A DNA stretch of 64,000 nucleotides from Alicyclobacillus mali (GTDB taxonomy: Bacteria; Bacillota; Bacilli; Alicyclobacillales; Alicyclobacillaceae). How positions within the stretch are numbered: position 1 is the stretch's first letter; each line of letters opens with the position of its first letter. Location of the stretch: assembly GCF_017329565.1 (NCBI RefSeq), contig NZ_JAFMTT010000006.1, one strand, 5' to 3'. Under the pieces are notes generated by a model, which was given only the letters and a program-made list of their open reading frames with translations, was not told where the DNA came from and made no database searches. Below, in pieces: positions 7,996 to 16,759 of the stretch. The position numbers and the translations under genes were made by a program.

Positions 7996-9339
7996 ATGTT
8001 TAAGCGCGTGTTGGTCGCGAATCGCGGCGAGATCGCGGTGCGCGTGATCCGCGCCTGCCGCGAATTGGGGATCGAGACGGTCGCGGTGTATTCGACGGCG
8101 GATCGCGATGCACTGCATGTGCGCATGGCGGACGAAGCGTATTGCATTGGTCCGGCGCCCGCCAAGATGAGCTACCTCAATATCCCCAGCGTGATGTCGG
8201 TGGCTACGCTGTGTGGTGTGGACGCGGTTCATCCGGGATACGGATTCCTGTCGGAGAACAGCGACTTTGCAGAGGCGTGTGAGGCGTGCGGCATCACGTT
8301 CATCGGCCCGAGCCCGCGGGCCATCGAACGGATGGGCGACAAATCGACGGCGAAGATGACGATGCGCAAGGCCGGCGTTCCGACGGTGCCAGGCAGCGAG
8401 GGACTGGTGGAGTCGCTCGAAGAGGCGCTCGGCATTGCAAACGCCATCGGCTACCCGCTGATCATCAAGGCCACCGCGGGCGGCGGGGGCCGAGGCATCC
8501 GGGTGGTGCGAGACGAATCGGAACTCCGGAAAGCATACGATCAGGCGCGCAGGGAAGCGGAGGCTTCGTTCGGGAATTCGGGTATTTACATTGAGAAATA
8601 TATTGAACGCATGCGCCACGTCGAAATTCAAGTCCTGGCGGATCGGCACGGCAACGTGATTCACCTGGGGGAACGCGACTGTTCCGTGCAGCGCCGCCTG
8701 CAGAAGCTCGTCGAGGAGTCGCCCTGCCCCGTCATGACAGAGGAGAAGCGGCAGGAGATGGGCGAGGCGGCTGTGCGAGCCGCGCGAGCGGTGGATTATG
8801 TCGGCGCCGGCACAATCGAATTCATCTATACGCCAGACGGCGATTTCTACTTCATGGAGATGAACACGCGCATCCAGGTCGAGCACCCGGTGACCGAGTG
8901 GGTGACGGGGGTCGATCTCGTCCGCGAGATGATCCTGGCGGCGGCCGGGGAGCCGCTCTCCGTCAAACAAGAGGACGTTGCGCTGCGCGGACACGCCATT
9001 GAATGCCGGATCAATGCGGAGGATCCTTACCGCCAGTTCGCGCCGTCGCCGGGCACCATCCGCTCATACTTGGCGCCGTCAGGCCCCGGGGTGCGCGTGG
9101 ATTCCGCCTGCTATCCTGGCTATACCATTCCGCCCTATTACGACTCCATGGTGGCGAAGCTCATCGTGTGGGCGCCGACCCGGGATCAGGCCATCGCGCG
9201 TATGGTGTCCGCGCTAAGCGAGTACGAGATTGAGGGCATTCAGACGACCATTCCGTTTCACATGGCGCTCCTGCAGAACGAGCGTTTTCGAAAAGGGGAT
9301 GTGTCGACTCGATTTTTGGAGGAAAATCCAATACTCTAA
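7996..9339 (+). CDS. accC: Biotin carboxylase subunit of acetyl-CoA carboxylase
   Basis: Carboxylates biotin on AccB with ATP and bicarbonate. The 447-residue length is normal. Visible features: N-terminal ANRGEIAVRVIRA, the ATP-grasp glycine loop KATAGGGGRGI, HVEIQVLADRHGNVIHLGERDCS and the catalytic EMNTRIQVEHPVTE. The ATG follows a GGAGAG site and forms an operon with accB. Confidence 0.97.
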   Translation: MFKRVLVANRGEIAVRVIRACRELGIETVAVYSTADRDALHVRMADEAYCIGPAPAKMSYLNIPSVMSVATLCGVDAVHPGYGFLSENSDFAEACEACGITFIGPSPRAIERMGDKSTAKMTMRKAGVPTVPGSEGLVESLEEALGIANAIGYPLIIKATAGGGGRGIRVVRDESELRKAYDQARREAEASFGNSGIYIEKYIERMRHVEIQVLADRHGNVIHLGERDCSVQRRLQKLVEESPCPVMTEEKRQEMGEAAVRAARAVDYVGAGTIEFIYTPDGDFYFMEMNTRIQVEHPVTEWVTGVDLVREMILAAAGEPLSVKQEDVALRGHAIECRINAEDPYRQFAPSPGTIRSYLAPSGPGVRVDSACYPGYTIPPYYDSMVAKLIVWAPTRDQAIARMVSALSEYEIEGIQTTIPFHMALLQNERFRKGDVSTRFLEENPIL

Positions 9340-9407
9340 ACGAAGAACGTTCACATTCCGTTCCATTCTCACAGGAAGCCTGACGAAGGCGAAGGAGGAA
9401 GATGGAG

Positions 9408-9854
9408 ATGGCGGACATGGAATACGAGTTGACAGAACGCGGTTCGGTGCACATTTCGGACGAGGTCGTTCAGATCATCGCGGGTGCAGCCGTGAACGAG
9501 GTGGATGGCGTCCTGGGCACGAGTGGTTCGTTTGCCGGCGGGATCACCGAGTCCATCACGGGTCGGAAGAATCTGGCGAGGGGTGTCAAGGTTCAGTTTG
9601 ATGAGGCGTCACGCGCCTGCACTGTGGATGTTTGGGTTCAGCTCCGGTTCGGCGTGAGCATCCCCGAGGTCGGGTATCAAATTCAGGAACACGTCAAATC
9701 CTCCGTGGAGACGATGACAGGCCTTCGCGTCCATGCGGTGCACGTACATGTGGTCGGGGTGGCGTTCCAGACGGATGCGGAGCGCGCGCAGGATGCCGAT
9801 CAGATCGGTGCAGCTATGGACGGGGAGGCGCGCTCGACAGGAGGGATTGGATGA
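9408..9854 (+). CDS. Asp23/Gls24 family envelope stress protein
   Basis: A 148-residue protein of the Asp23 (alkaline shock) family, corresponding to Bacillus YqhY, which lies in the same place after accC. The family block ISDEVVQIIAGAAVNEVDGVLGT is at the N-terminus, and VDVWVQLRFGVSIPEV plus VHVHVVGVAF are later. In staphylococci Asp23 is held at the membrane by AmaP, and the next gene here encodes an AmaP-like protein. ATG 9408 has AAGGAGG nine bases upstream; ATG 9402 is too close to it. Earlier work in Bacillus links YqhY to acetyl-CoA carboxylase activity, which fits the neighbours. Confidence 0.88.
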   Translation: MADMEYELTERGSVHISDEVVQIIAGAAVNEVDGVLGTSGSFAGGITESITGRKNLARGVKVQFDEASRACTVDVWVQLRFGVSIPEVGYQIQEHVKSSVETMTGLRVHAVHVHVVGVAFQTDAERAQDADQIGAAMDGEARSTGGIG

Positions 9855-10405
9855 ACGTCGGCGATCGATTCCTCTTGTTCGTGCTGTCGCTCGTGGGTCT
9901 CGTGCTCGGCGTCCTTCTCGCCCTTCTCGGCGCAGGCGTGATGTCGGTGACGTGGGCCGCGAGTCAGCTCACGGTCCAGCCGTGGAACGACGTGTGCCTG
10001 GTGGTGGGCGTGGTCTGCGCGCTGTTGTCGATTCGCTTCCTGTTTTACCGTTCTCGCCGCCGTGGCTCGGGCGTCCCCGCGGAGTCCGTGCTTCTGGCGG
10101 GCGATCACGGCCAAATCCGCATCTCCTACGAGACGTTGCGCCAACTCGCGAACCGGCGGGGTTCCCAGCTCAAAGGAGCCGAGTCGTTCGACTCGCGTGT
10201 GCGCCAGGGGCGCGAGGGAATCCTCATTGCCTGCAAGATGCAGGTGTTGCCGGACATCGATATCGCGGCGCTGACGCGTGAGGCGCAGACGGCCGTGAAG
10301 GAGTATGTCGAACGGACCGCCGGTGTCCAGGTCGAACGCGTGATCGTGCATGTGACAGAACTATCACCCAGCGGGCATGCCGGGAAGGCGTGGAACGGCG
10401 CATGA
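9851..10405 (+). CDS. amaP: AmaP-like membrane anchor for Asp23 proteins
   Basis: 184 residues: two transmembrane helices in the first 65 residues (DRFLLFVLSLVGLVLGVLLA, then a second after the AASQLTVQPWND loop), a basic cytoplasmic stop, and a C-terminal Asp23-like domain. This is the AmaP layout. The ATG overlaps the stop of the preceding Asp23-family gene, so the two are coupled. The role (anchoring an Asp23 protein under the membrane during envelope stress) is inferred from the family and the neighbours. Confidence 0.8.
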   Translation: MNVGDRFLLFVLSLVGLVLGVLLALLGAGVMSVTWAASQLTVQPWNDVCLVVGVVCALLSIRFLFYRSRRRGSGVPAESVLLAGDHGQIRISYETLRQLANRRGSQLKGAESFDSRVRQGREGILIACKMQVLPDIDIAALTREAQTAVKEYVERTAGVQVERVIVHVTELSPSGHAGKAWNGA

Positions 10406-10632
10406 ACGGCCTGGAGCGAGCGTGGCAGTGGTTCATCGGCCGTCCGCGCCGATATCATGGATTGGCCGCGGGAGTTTTGTTTTGGATTTTGTGGATGATC
10501 TTTGGGTTTTGGCGCGTGCTGCTGCTGTTCGTTCTCGCCGGCGTCGGGTACGCGGGAGGGCGCGCGTGGGAGGAACAACAGTCCTGGCGGCGCATCTTGG
10601 AACGCCTGTTGACAGATCGATATACGGAGTGA
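10402..10632 (+). CDS. Small membrane protein, DUF2273-like
   Basis: A 76-residue protein with one or two hydrophobic segments around residues 19-53 and polar ends. Its place directly after amaP, with an ATGA overlap, matches the small DUF2273 proteins of Asp23-AmaP gene groups, though similarity is judged only by size and context. Function unknown; probably part of the same membrane-associated complex. Confidence 0.6.
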   Translation: MNGLERAWQWFIGRPRRYHGLAAGVLFWILWMIFGFWRVLLLFVLAGVGYAGGRAWEEQQSWRRILERLLTDRYTE

Positions 10633-10638
10633 AGTCGA

Positions 10639-11136
10639 TTGACCCGACATGAAGCGAGAGAGTGCGCGCTCCAAGCTCTGTGCGTGCTCGACGTTCAACC
10701 CGATCTCGGCTCTGCCGAGGCGATTGCGTCGGTCCTGGCCGAGCGCGGCCTGGACGCCGCGGGAGACGGGGCCTACTTGGAGACCCTCGTGGATGGCACC
10801 CGCCGCAATCTGGGCGAGATTGACGAATTGCTCGCCCGTCACATGGAGCGGTGGTCGCCCGAGCGCATCGGGCGCGTGGAGCGAAACGTGCTGCGTCTCG
10901 CCACTTACGAGCTGCTCTACGAACCGGAACTCCCCATCGCCAGCGCAATTGACGAGGCTGTTCAAATTGCCAAGACGTTTGCTACCGAACAATCGGGCCG
11001 ATTTGTGAATGGCGTGCTGGCGAAGCTATTGCCTGCTGTGACACAGCAGCGCGCCGAAGTCATTCTCGAAGCCAAGCGCGAGGCGCCGAGAGATGAGGCC
11101 GGTGGCTGGCGGGAGGGCGTGGAAGATGGCGCGTGA
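10639..11136 (+). CDS. nusB: Transcription antitermination protein NusB
   Basis: 165 residues; NusB binds boxA RNA with S10 in ribosomal RNA antitermination. Family blocks ARECALQALCVLD at the N-terminus, RVERNVLRLATYELLY in the middle and SGRFVNGVLAKLLP near the end are complete. It is longer than most by a C-terminal tail rich in E and R. TTG is the start, 6 bases after the upstream stop. The 3' end overlaps the next gene. Confidence 0.94.
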   Translation: MTRHEARECALQALCVLDVQPDLGSAEAIASVLAERGLDAAGDGAYLETLVDGTRRNLGEIDELLARHMERWSPERIGRVERNVLRLATYELLYEPELPIASAIDEAVQIAKTFATEQSGRFVNGVLAKLLPAVTQQRAEVILEAKREAPRDEAGGWREGVEDGA

Positions 11137-12115
11137 AACCCCTCTCGTCCTGGGTATAGATACCAGCAACTATACGACTTCCGTCTGCGCGGTGGACGCG
11201 GGGGATGGGCGCCTGGTGGGCGAGGCGCGCAGACCGCTTCGCGTGCCGAGCGGAGAACGCGGCCTGCGCCAGAGCGAGGCCGCGTTTCAACATGTGCAGA
11301 ACTTTCCCGCGGTGATGGCGCAGCTCGCGGACAGGTTGGTTGCGCAAGGTGTGCGCCCCGCATGGCGGCGCGTCGCCGTGTCTGTGCGGCCAAGGCCGTG
11401 GGCATCTTCTTACATGCCCGTCTTTCAAAGCGGGCTCGCTGTTGCGGCGTCGCTCGCGCAGAGCCTGGGCATCCCGCTCACCCGCACGTCGCATCAGGAA
11501 GGCCATCTCGCTGCGGCGGAGTATTTCGCGCCCATGCCCGCTTTGCCGTTTGTCGCCGTTCATATGTCCGGCGGCACGTGCGACGTCGTGATGGCCCGCC
11601 GAACGGTGTTCGGGTACTCCATTGCGCGCCTCGGCGAGTCGCTGGACCTTCACCCGGGGCAGTTTGTCGATCGCGTCGGCGTCGCGCTCGGACTCCCATT
11701 CCCAGCAGGGCCGCATCTTGAGCAGCTCGCTTCACATTGTGGAACATCCGTCGGAGAATTGGTGCTGAAGGCGCCTGTTCGCGGCGCCAGCATGAGCTTT
11801 TCAGGCCCGCTCACCGCCGCGCTGCGCGCTGTGGAGGCGGGCGCGCCAGCCCACGAAGTGGCGCGGGCGGTGGAGGCGTGTGTCGCGCGCTCGGTCGCGA
11901 AGGCCGTGGAGTACGCCGTGCGGCGCGAGCAGGCGGTACGGCACGTCCTCATTGCAGGTGGTGTTGCTTCAAATCAGTTCATTCAATCTTCCGTTCGCGC
12001 TCGCCTTGAGCGCCGTGTGCCGGGCATCGCGGTGGCCTTTGCGCCCGCGGAGTTTGCGAGGGATAACGCCCTCGGCGTGGCGACCATCGGCTATTGGCGA
12101 GAATGCGCCCGCTGA
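11126..12115 (+). CDS. Divergent TsaD/Kae1-like (O-sialoglycoprotein endopeptidase family) protein
   Basis: 329 residues of the ASKHA-type TsaD family. The N-terminal GIDTSNYTTS stands where true TsaD has GIETSCDET, the metal-binding pair is present in HQEGH (His123, His127), AVHMSGGTCDVV replaces VSGGHTEL, and LGESLDLHPGQFVDRVGVAL replaces LGETLDDAAGEAFDKVA. A late GGVASNQF matches GGVAAN. It is thus a paralog-type sequence, and the genuine TsaD for tRNA t6A is probably encoded elsewhere. Function is unknown. The ATG lies inside the nusB end (11-base overlap). Confidence 0.75.
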   Translation: MARETPLVLGIDTSNYTTSVCAVDAGDGRLVGEARRPLRVPSGERGLRQSEAAFQHVQNFPAVMAQLADRLVAQGVRPAWRRVAVSVRPRPWASSYMPVFQSGLAVAASLAQSLGIPLTRTSHQEGHLAAAEYFAPMPALPFVAVHMSGGTCDVVMARRTVFGYSIARLGESLDLHPGQFVDRVGVALGLPFPAGPHLEQLASHCGTSVGELVLKAPVRGASMSFSGPLTAALRAVEAGAPAHEVARAVEACVARSVAKAVEYAVRREQAVRHVLIAGGVASNQFIQSSVRARLERRVPGIAVAFAPAEFARDNALGVATIGYWRECAR

Positions 12116-12188
12116 TGCAACTGCAAAATGTCGAACAGAAAATTGTCGACAAAGCACATGGGCATTGATAGTCTTTTCGGACCTATCT

Positions 12189-12197
12189 TGCTATAAT
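12189..12197 (+). promoter_or_regulatory. Extended -10 promoter of the ferredoxin-NADP reductase gene
   Basis: TGCTATAAT, a consensus -10 with TGn extension, lies 37 bases before the start codon. A TTGATA at 12165 is too far away (21 bases) to be a normal -35 box. Confidence 0.6.
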
Positions 12198-12233
12198 GGG
12201 GCCCGTAGTGTCGTAAATAAAGGAGGTTCTGCG

Positions 12234-13247
12234 TTGTCGGAGAACGTGCAGGTCCAAGAGAATGTCACAGATATGCTGATCATCGGGGGCGGCCCGACCG
12301 GTCTTTTCGCGGCGTTCTATGCGGGAATGCGCAACTGCTCATGTAAAATAATTGATAGTCTTCCTCAATTGGGAGGACAACTTTCCATGCTCTACCCCGA
12401 AAAGTATATTTACGACGTCGCTGGATTTCCGAAAATTCGCGCGCGAGAGCTCGTGGATCAGCTCGTGGAACAGGCGATGGCGTTCAAGCCAGGTGTCCAT
12501 TTGAACGAGTCCGTGCAGCGGTTGGTCAAGCGCGAGGATGGCCTGTTTGAACTTCATACCAATCAGTCGGTGCACGTGGGTAAGGCGGTCATCATCTGCG
12601 CTGGTATCGGTGCCTTCACGCCGAGGCCGCTTCCGGCAGAATCCGCCAAGCACTTCGAGGACCGGGGTGTGGCTTATTATATCGACAAGATCGATCACTA
12701 CCGCGGCAAGCGTGTGTTGGTCGTCGGCGGCGGTGATACGGCGGTTGACTACGCACTGATGCTCGAGGAGGTCGCGGAATCGGTCACGCTCATCCACCGC
12801 CGAGACGGCTTCCGGGCGCACGAGGACAGTGTGCGCAAGCTGTTCGAGTCTCGCGTGCACGTGAAGACCTTCTACGAATTGGTCGATGTGCAGGGTGGAA
12901 ACTGGGTCGAAAAGGCCGTGATCGTCAACAACCAGACGAAGCAGCAGGAAGAGCTCGAGGTCGACGCGATTGTGAGCGGTCTCGGATTTCACGCTTCGCT
13001 TGGACCCATCAAGGAATGGGGACTTGAGATTGAGAAGAACGATATTGTGGTAAATTCGAAGATGGAGACGAACATTCCCGGGGTGTACGCGGCTGGGGAT
13101 ATCGTCACGTATCCGGGCAAACTGAAGCTCATCGCGACGGGCTTCGGTGAAGCGCCCACGGCGGTCAACAACGCGAAGACCTACATCGACCCGAAGGCGA
13201 AGCTGTTCCCGGGTCACAGCACGAGCATGACGAACCTCGGGCATTGA
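12234..13247 (+). CDS. Ferredoxin/flavodoxin--NADP+ reductase (thioredoxin-reductase-like, YumC type)
   Basis: A 337-residue FAD enzyme that moves electrons between NADPH and ferredoxin. The FAD-binding GGGPTG is at 18-23, LPQLGGQLSMLYPEKYIYDVAGF follows, and the NADPH motif VVGGGDTAVDYAL sits mid-protein. There is no CxxC redox pair as in thioredoxin reductase, which supports the YumC-type call. TTG at 12234 has a strong AAAGGAGG site 7 bases upstream. It stands alone between its own promoter and terminator. Confidence 0.9.
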   Translation: MSENVQVQENVTDMLIIGGGPTGLFAAFYAGMRNCSCKIIDSLPQLGGQLSMLYPEKYIYDVAGFPKIRARELVDQLVEQAMAFKPGVHLNESVQRLVKREDGLFELHTNQSVHVGKAVIICAGIGAFTPRPLPAESAKHFEDRGVAYYIDKIDHYRGKRVLVVGGGDTAVDYALMLEEVAESVTLIHRRDGFRAHEDSVRKLFESRVHVKTFYELVDVQGGNWVEKAVIVNNQTKQQEELEVDAIVSGLGFHASLGPIKEWGLEIEKNDIVVNSKMETNIPGVYAAGDIVTYPGKLKLIATGFGEAPTAVNNAKTYIDPKAKLFPGHSTSMTNLGH

Positions 13248-13255
13248 GGATGGCG

Positions 13256-13300
13256 GACAGGCTGTTCGGCTCCGTGGAGCGGACAGCCTGTCGCTTTCTG
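13256..13300 (+). terminator. Terminator after the ferredoxin-NADP reductase gene
   Basis: A long stem, GACAGGCTGT...CGGCTCC at 13256-13273 pairing with GAGCGGACAGCCTGTC at 13277-13292 with one mismatch and a short loop, followed by a T-rich tail. It separates this gene from folD. Confidence 0.75.
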
Positions 13301-13321
13301 CCTTCCAGATGGAGGCGTGGA

Positions 13322-14182
13322 GTGAAGATGGCGCAGCAGTTGGACGGAAGGCGAGCTGCGAAGCGCGTGCAAGAAGCCTTGCGGCGTCGCGTTGAAGCGC
13401 TCGTCTTGCGAGGTGTCGTGCCCAAACTTGTGATGTTGGTTTCCGAGGCGGACGAGGTGTCGCTCGGGCACGTGCGGCGAAAGGCTCGTTTTGCGGAAGG
13501 GGCGGGGCTTGCTGCCGAGATCCGCACCTTTCACCCAACTGATGGGATGAAATCCCTCAAATCGGCGATTGAGCGTCTGAACGAACAGGACGACGTGGAT
13601 GCGATTCTGATTCAACTTCCACTTCCGGCGGGCTGGGACGACGTTGAAATGATGCGGTACATCCGGCCGGATAAGGATGTAGACGGGCTTCACCCAGACA
13701 ACCTGGGCTTGGTGGCGTACGGGCGTCCTCGCATTTGGCCGTGTACGGCGCGAGGCGTGGGTGAGCTTTTGGACCAATACGACATTCCGGTCCGCGGCAA
13801 GGTGGTATGTGTCGTCGGAAGAAGCGCCTTGGTGGGCTGGCCCATCGCGCAATACTTCATGGCGCGTGGTGCGACCGTGATACAATGTCATCGACAGACG
13901 TCGTCCATCGGAGGCTGGACTCGGCAGGCAGACATCGTGGTGAGCGCGGCGGGCGTACCGGGACTGGTTCGGCCAGAGGAGGTCCGGCATGGTGCGGTCG
14001 TGATCGACGTGGGGCTGACCTACACGCCGGACGGCCCTCGAGGAGATGTCGATCCCGGCGTTGTGCAGCGAGCCGCGTGGTTCACGCCGGTTCCGGGCGG
14101 CGTGGGTCCCATGACGGTCGCGATGGTGGCCCAAAATGCTGTCGATCTGTGCGCCATTCGGCGAGGGGGCGAACGAGGATGA
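13322..14182 (+). CDS. folD: FolD-like methylenetetrahydrofolate dehydrogenase/cyclohydrolase with altered active site
   Basis: 286 residues, the usual FolD length. The C-terminal NADP half is well kept: IRPDKDVDGLHP, VVGRSALVGWPIA, AVVIDVGLTYTPDGPRGDVD and FTPVPGGVGPMTVAMV. In the N-terminal half, the catalytic YVxxKxK block reads HVRRKAR: the active-site Tyr is His, and the Lys essential for cyclohydrolase activity in E. coli FolD (Lys56) aligns with Arg. The GDDPAS-type segment before it is also changed (VSEADEVSLG). It may have reduced or altered activity. GTG 13322 has GGAGG upstream; ATG 13328 is an alternative. The stop overlaps xseA. Confidence 0.85.
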   Translation: MKMAQQLDGRRAAKRVQEALRRRVEALVLRGVVPKLVMLVSEADEVSLGHVRRKARFAEGAGLAAEIRTFHPTDGMKSLKSAIERLNEQDDVDAILIQLPLPAGWDDVEMMRYIRPDKDVDGLHPDNLGLVAYGRPRIWPCTARGVGELLDQYDIPVRGKVVCVVGRSALVGWPIAQYFMARGATVIQCHRQTSSIGGWTRQADIVVSAAGVPGLVRPEEVRHGAVVIDVGLTYTPDGPRGDVDPGVVQRAAWFTPVPGGVGPMTVAMVAQNAVDLCAIRRGGERG

Positions 14183-15588
14183 ACGCGCTGACGCGCGCGG
14201 CGGCCGAGGCGGAGGCCGTGCTGACCGTCACCGAACTCAATCGGCGCATCAAGGAGCTTTTGGAGTCGGATCCGCGGCTGATTCAGTGCCGTGTCGTCGG
14301 CGAGATTTCAAACTTTAAACACCATCCGAGCGGCCACATGTACTTCACACTGAAGGACGAAGCCAGCCGAGTCCGCGCGGTCATGTTCAGCAGTCGAAAT
14401 CGGCGGCTGCAGTTTCAGCCAGAGGACGGCATGCGGGTGATTGCCTTCGGGTCAGTCGGCGTGTTCGAGCGAGACGGTCAATATCAGTTGTATGTCGAGG
14501 ATCTCGAGCCTGACGGACTGGGAGCCCTGTATATCCGTTACGAGCAGCTGCGCAACAAACTCGCCGAGGAAGGGCTGTTTGCTCCGGAGCGGAAGCGGCC
14601 GCTCCCCCGCTTTCCGTTGCGCGTGGGTGTCGTCACGAGTCCGACGGGCGCGGTCATTCGGGACATTTGCACGACCATCGAACGACGGTATCCGCTGGCG
14701 CGGGTCATCCTGGCGCCGGCGCAGGTGCAGGGGCCAGACGCGGCACCGACGATTGTGCGCGCGCTCGAGGTATTGTACGCGCTCGAACCGAAGGTGGACG
14801 TCATCATCGTCGGCCGAGGCGGAGGCTCGCTTGAGGAGCTTTGGCCCTTCAACGAGGAGATGGTGGTGCGGGCCGTGGCGAGATCGCCCGTGCCTGTCGT
14901 GTCGGCCGTCGGTCACGAGACCGACGTGACCCTGTGCGATTTCGCGGCGGATGTGCGCGCCGCGACGCCAACCGCCGCGGCCGAGATGGTCTGTCCCCAC
15001 CAGGCAGAGCTGCGCGCCTACTTGGAACAGGCGTCGGCTCGCGCGCGGAAGGCTGTGTTGGTCAAGGTGGCGTGGGGGCGCGAGCGGCTGCGGGATTTGG
15101 CGGGCAGGCCTGTGTTGCGCGAACCAGCGAGGATGGTCGCGATGAGACGGCAGCTGGTCGACTACCTGGAGACGCGGGTGCGCGAGTCTCAGCGCCGCCC
15201 TGTCGGCTTGCGCCGTCGTGCCCTGGCGGATCTCGAGCGAAGGCTTCAGCGTGTGGAACTCAGCGGGACGATTCAAGGGCGCAGACGAGATCTGATGCGC
15301 CTCGAACACCAGCTGCGGTCGCTCACGGAGCGCCAGTTGCTCGTGCAGGGTCGCAAACTGGAAGGCGTGATCGGCAAGCTTGAGGCGCTCAATCCGTTGG
15401 CGGTCTTGCGGCGCGGATACGGGGTGATTCTTGACGCGGATGGAAATTCCGTCATCACCTCGGCGCAGTCGCTCGTCCCGGGCAGGCGCATCGGGATCCG
15501 CATGCACGACGGCACCGTGGAAGCGGAGGTGAAAGGGCGTGGAGGAGACGCAGGCAGCCGGGCGGAACAGCTCCGATTGGACCTTTGA
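14179..15588 (+). CDS. xseA: Exodeoxyribonuclease VII large subunit
   Basis: The 469-residue catalytic subunit of the single-strand exonuclease VII. N-terminal OB-fold with VVGEISNFKHHPSGHMYFTLKD, catalytic-domain blocks FPLRVGVVTSPTGAVIRDI, IIVGRGGGSLEELWPFN and VGHETDVTLCDFAADVRAATP, then a long helical coiled region that binds XseB. The ATG overlaps the folD stop. xseB starts inside its 3' end. Confidence 0.97.
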   Translation: MNALTRAAAEAEAVLTVTELNRRIKELLESDPRLIQCRVVGEISNFKHHPSGHMYFTLKDEASRVRAVMFSSRNRRLQFQPEDGMRVIAFGSVGVFERDGQYQLYVEDLEPDGLGALYIRYEQLRNKLAEEGLFAPERKRPLPRFPLRVGVVTSPTGAVIRDICTTIERRYPLARVILAPAQVQGPDAAPTIVRALEVLYALEPKVDVIIVGRGGGSLEELWPFNEEMVVRAVARSPVPVVSAVGHETDVTLCDFAADVRAATPTAAAEMVCPHQAELRAYLEQASARARKAVLVKVAWGRERLRDLAGRPVLREPARMVAMRRQLVDYLETRVRESQRRPVGLRRRALADLERRLQRVELSGTIQGRRRDLMRLEHQLRSLTERQLLVQGRKLEGVIGKLEALNPLAVLRRGYGVILDADGNSVITSAQSLVPGRRIGIRMHDGTVEAEVKGRGGDAGSRAEQLRLDL

Positions 15589-15778
15589 ACAAGCCATGCG
15601 GCGGCTCGAGGAAATCGTGCGTCAGCTCGAGGCGGGAGATCTGCCGCTGGACGCGTCCATCCGGTCGTACGAGGAGTCCATGCGGCTCGTGAAGTTTTGC
15701 CGGGAGCAACTCGACAAGGCAGAGTTTCAACTGGAAAAGCTCGGTCAGGAACTGGCGGACGAATCGGTTTCGCCGTGA
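15539..15778 (+). CDS. xseB: Exodeoxyribonuclease VII small subunit
   Basis: A 79-residue helical subunit with the signature FEQAMRRLEEIVRQLEAGD followed by LPLDASIRSYEESMRL. The GTG start has a GGAGGTGA site six bases upstream and lies 50 bases inside xseA, so their synthesis is coupled. The C-terminus is slightly extended and acidic. Confidence 0.95.
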   Translation: MEETQAAGRNSSDWTFEQAMRRLEEIVRQLEAGDLPLDASIRSYEESMRLVKFCREQLDKAEFQLEKLGQELADESVSP

Positions 15779-15808
15779 TCGGCCTTGTCCAATTCGGGGG
15801 TGGATGCG

Positions 15809-16684
15809 TTGCAGACGTACCTCGAGGCGTGCAAGGAGGAGGTCAACGCCTATCTCTCGCGCCTGTTCGAACCGACGGGCCTTCACGCTCGGCTGAAGGA
15901 AGCGATGACTTACAGCCTGATGGCGGATGGAAAACGGCTCCGACCGGCCCTTGTCATCGCGACGGCCGAGACCTTCGGTGTGGCACGGCGTCTCGTGCTG
16001 CCTGCCGCTGCGGCGGTCGAACTTATCCATTGCTATTCCCTGATTCACGACGACCTTCCATGCATGGACGACGACGATCTGCGGCGCGGGCAGCCCACAA
16101 ATCACGTGGTGTTTGGCGAAGCCATGGCCTTGTTGGCTGGAGACGCGTTGTTAACGGAAGCGTTCCACCTGTTGGCTCGCCCGCTCGCGGGCGTCCCTGC
16201 CGAGCGACAGTTGGCGATGATCCGCGCTTTGGCGTCGCGCGCCGGCGTGGATGGCATGGTCGGTGGGCAGGCCGTCGATATTGAACGGACGGGCGGCCAG
16301 GGCACTCTTCAAGATGTCGAATTCATTCACCTGCACAAAACGGCTCGATTGATTCAGGCGTGTGTGGAGATTGGAGGCTATTTCGCCGATCTCGACGACG
16401 AGGTGCGCGCCGCGCTTTCGCGCTACGGCGAGTGTCTGGGACTTGCGTTTCAGATGATCGATGACGTGCTGGACGTGACGGCCTCCACGGAGCAACTCGG
16501 CAAAACGGCCGGGAAGGACGTCGAAGAGGGGAAGCTGACCTATCCGCGATTCGTCGGTGTGGAGAGGACACGTCAGATGGCGCGCGAGGTCATCCGCCAC
16601 GGCGAGCAAGCGCTGGCGGACGTGGGTGTGAAGTCGGAACCACTCGCATCGCTTCAGTCGCTTATCGTGGACCGGGATCGTTGA
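15809..16684 (+). CDS. ispA: Polyprenyl diphosphate synthase (farnesyl diphosphate synthase type)
   Basis: Condenses isopentenyl and allylic diphosphates into the farnesyl precursor of quinones and cell-wall lipid carriers. The 291-residue protein has the first aspartate-rich motif DDLPCMDDDD, GKRLRP near residue 42, GGQAVDIE, and the second aspartate motif in QMIDDVLD with the following GKTAGKD. TTG 15809 has a GGGGGT site 8 bases upstream; GTG 15800 or TTG 15785 would add residues but lack a site. dxs, which follows ispA in Bacillus, is absent and the OLE RNA occupies this place. Confidence 0.93.
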   Translation: MQTYLEACKEEVNAYLSRLFEPTGLHARLKEAMTYSLMADGKRLRPALVIATAETFGVARRLVLPAAAAVELIHCYSLIHDDLPCMDDDDLRRGQPTNHVVFGEAMALLAGDALLTEAFHLLARPLAGVPAERQLAMIRALASRAGVDGMVGGQAVDIERTGGQGTLQDVEFIHLHKTARLIQACVEIGGYFADLDDEVRAALSRYGECLGLAFQMIDDVLDVTASTEQLGKTAGKDVEEGKLTYPRFVGVERTRQMAREVIRHGEQALADVGVKSEPLASLQSLIVDRDR

Positions 16685-16743
16685 ATGACTCGCGCCGATG
16701 GCCGCGGCTCCAGCGTCTCCCTCTGCGGGCGGCGCGGTTTCTG

Positions 16744-16752
16744 TGGTATAAT
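16744..16752 (+). promoter_or_regulatory. Extended -10 promoter of the OLE RNA
   Basis: TGGTATAAT, a perfect -10 box with TGn extension, 60 bases after the ispA stop. Transcription should start near 16759, just before the first stems of the OLE RNA. No convincing -35 box. Confidence 0.65.
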
Positions 16753-16759
16753 GTCAGCT

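Noticed and set aside
7687..8994. 435-codon open frame on the minus strand
   Set aside because: Antisense to accB-accC, which are clearly the coding strand.
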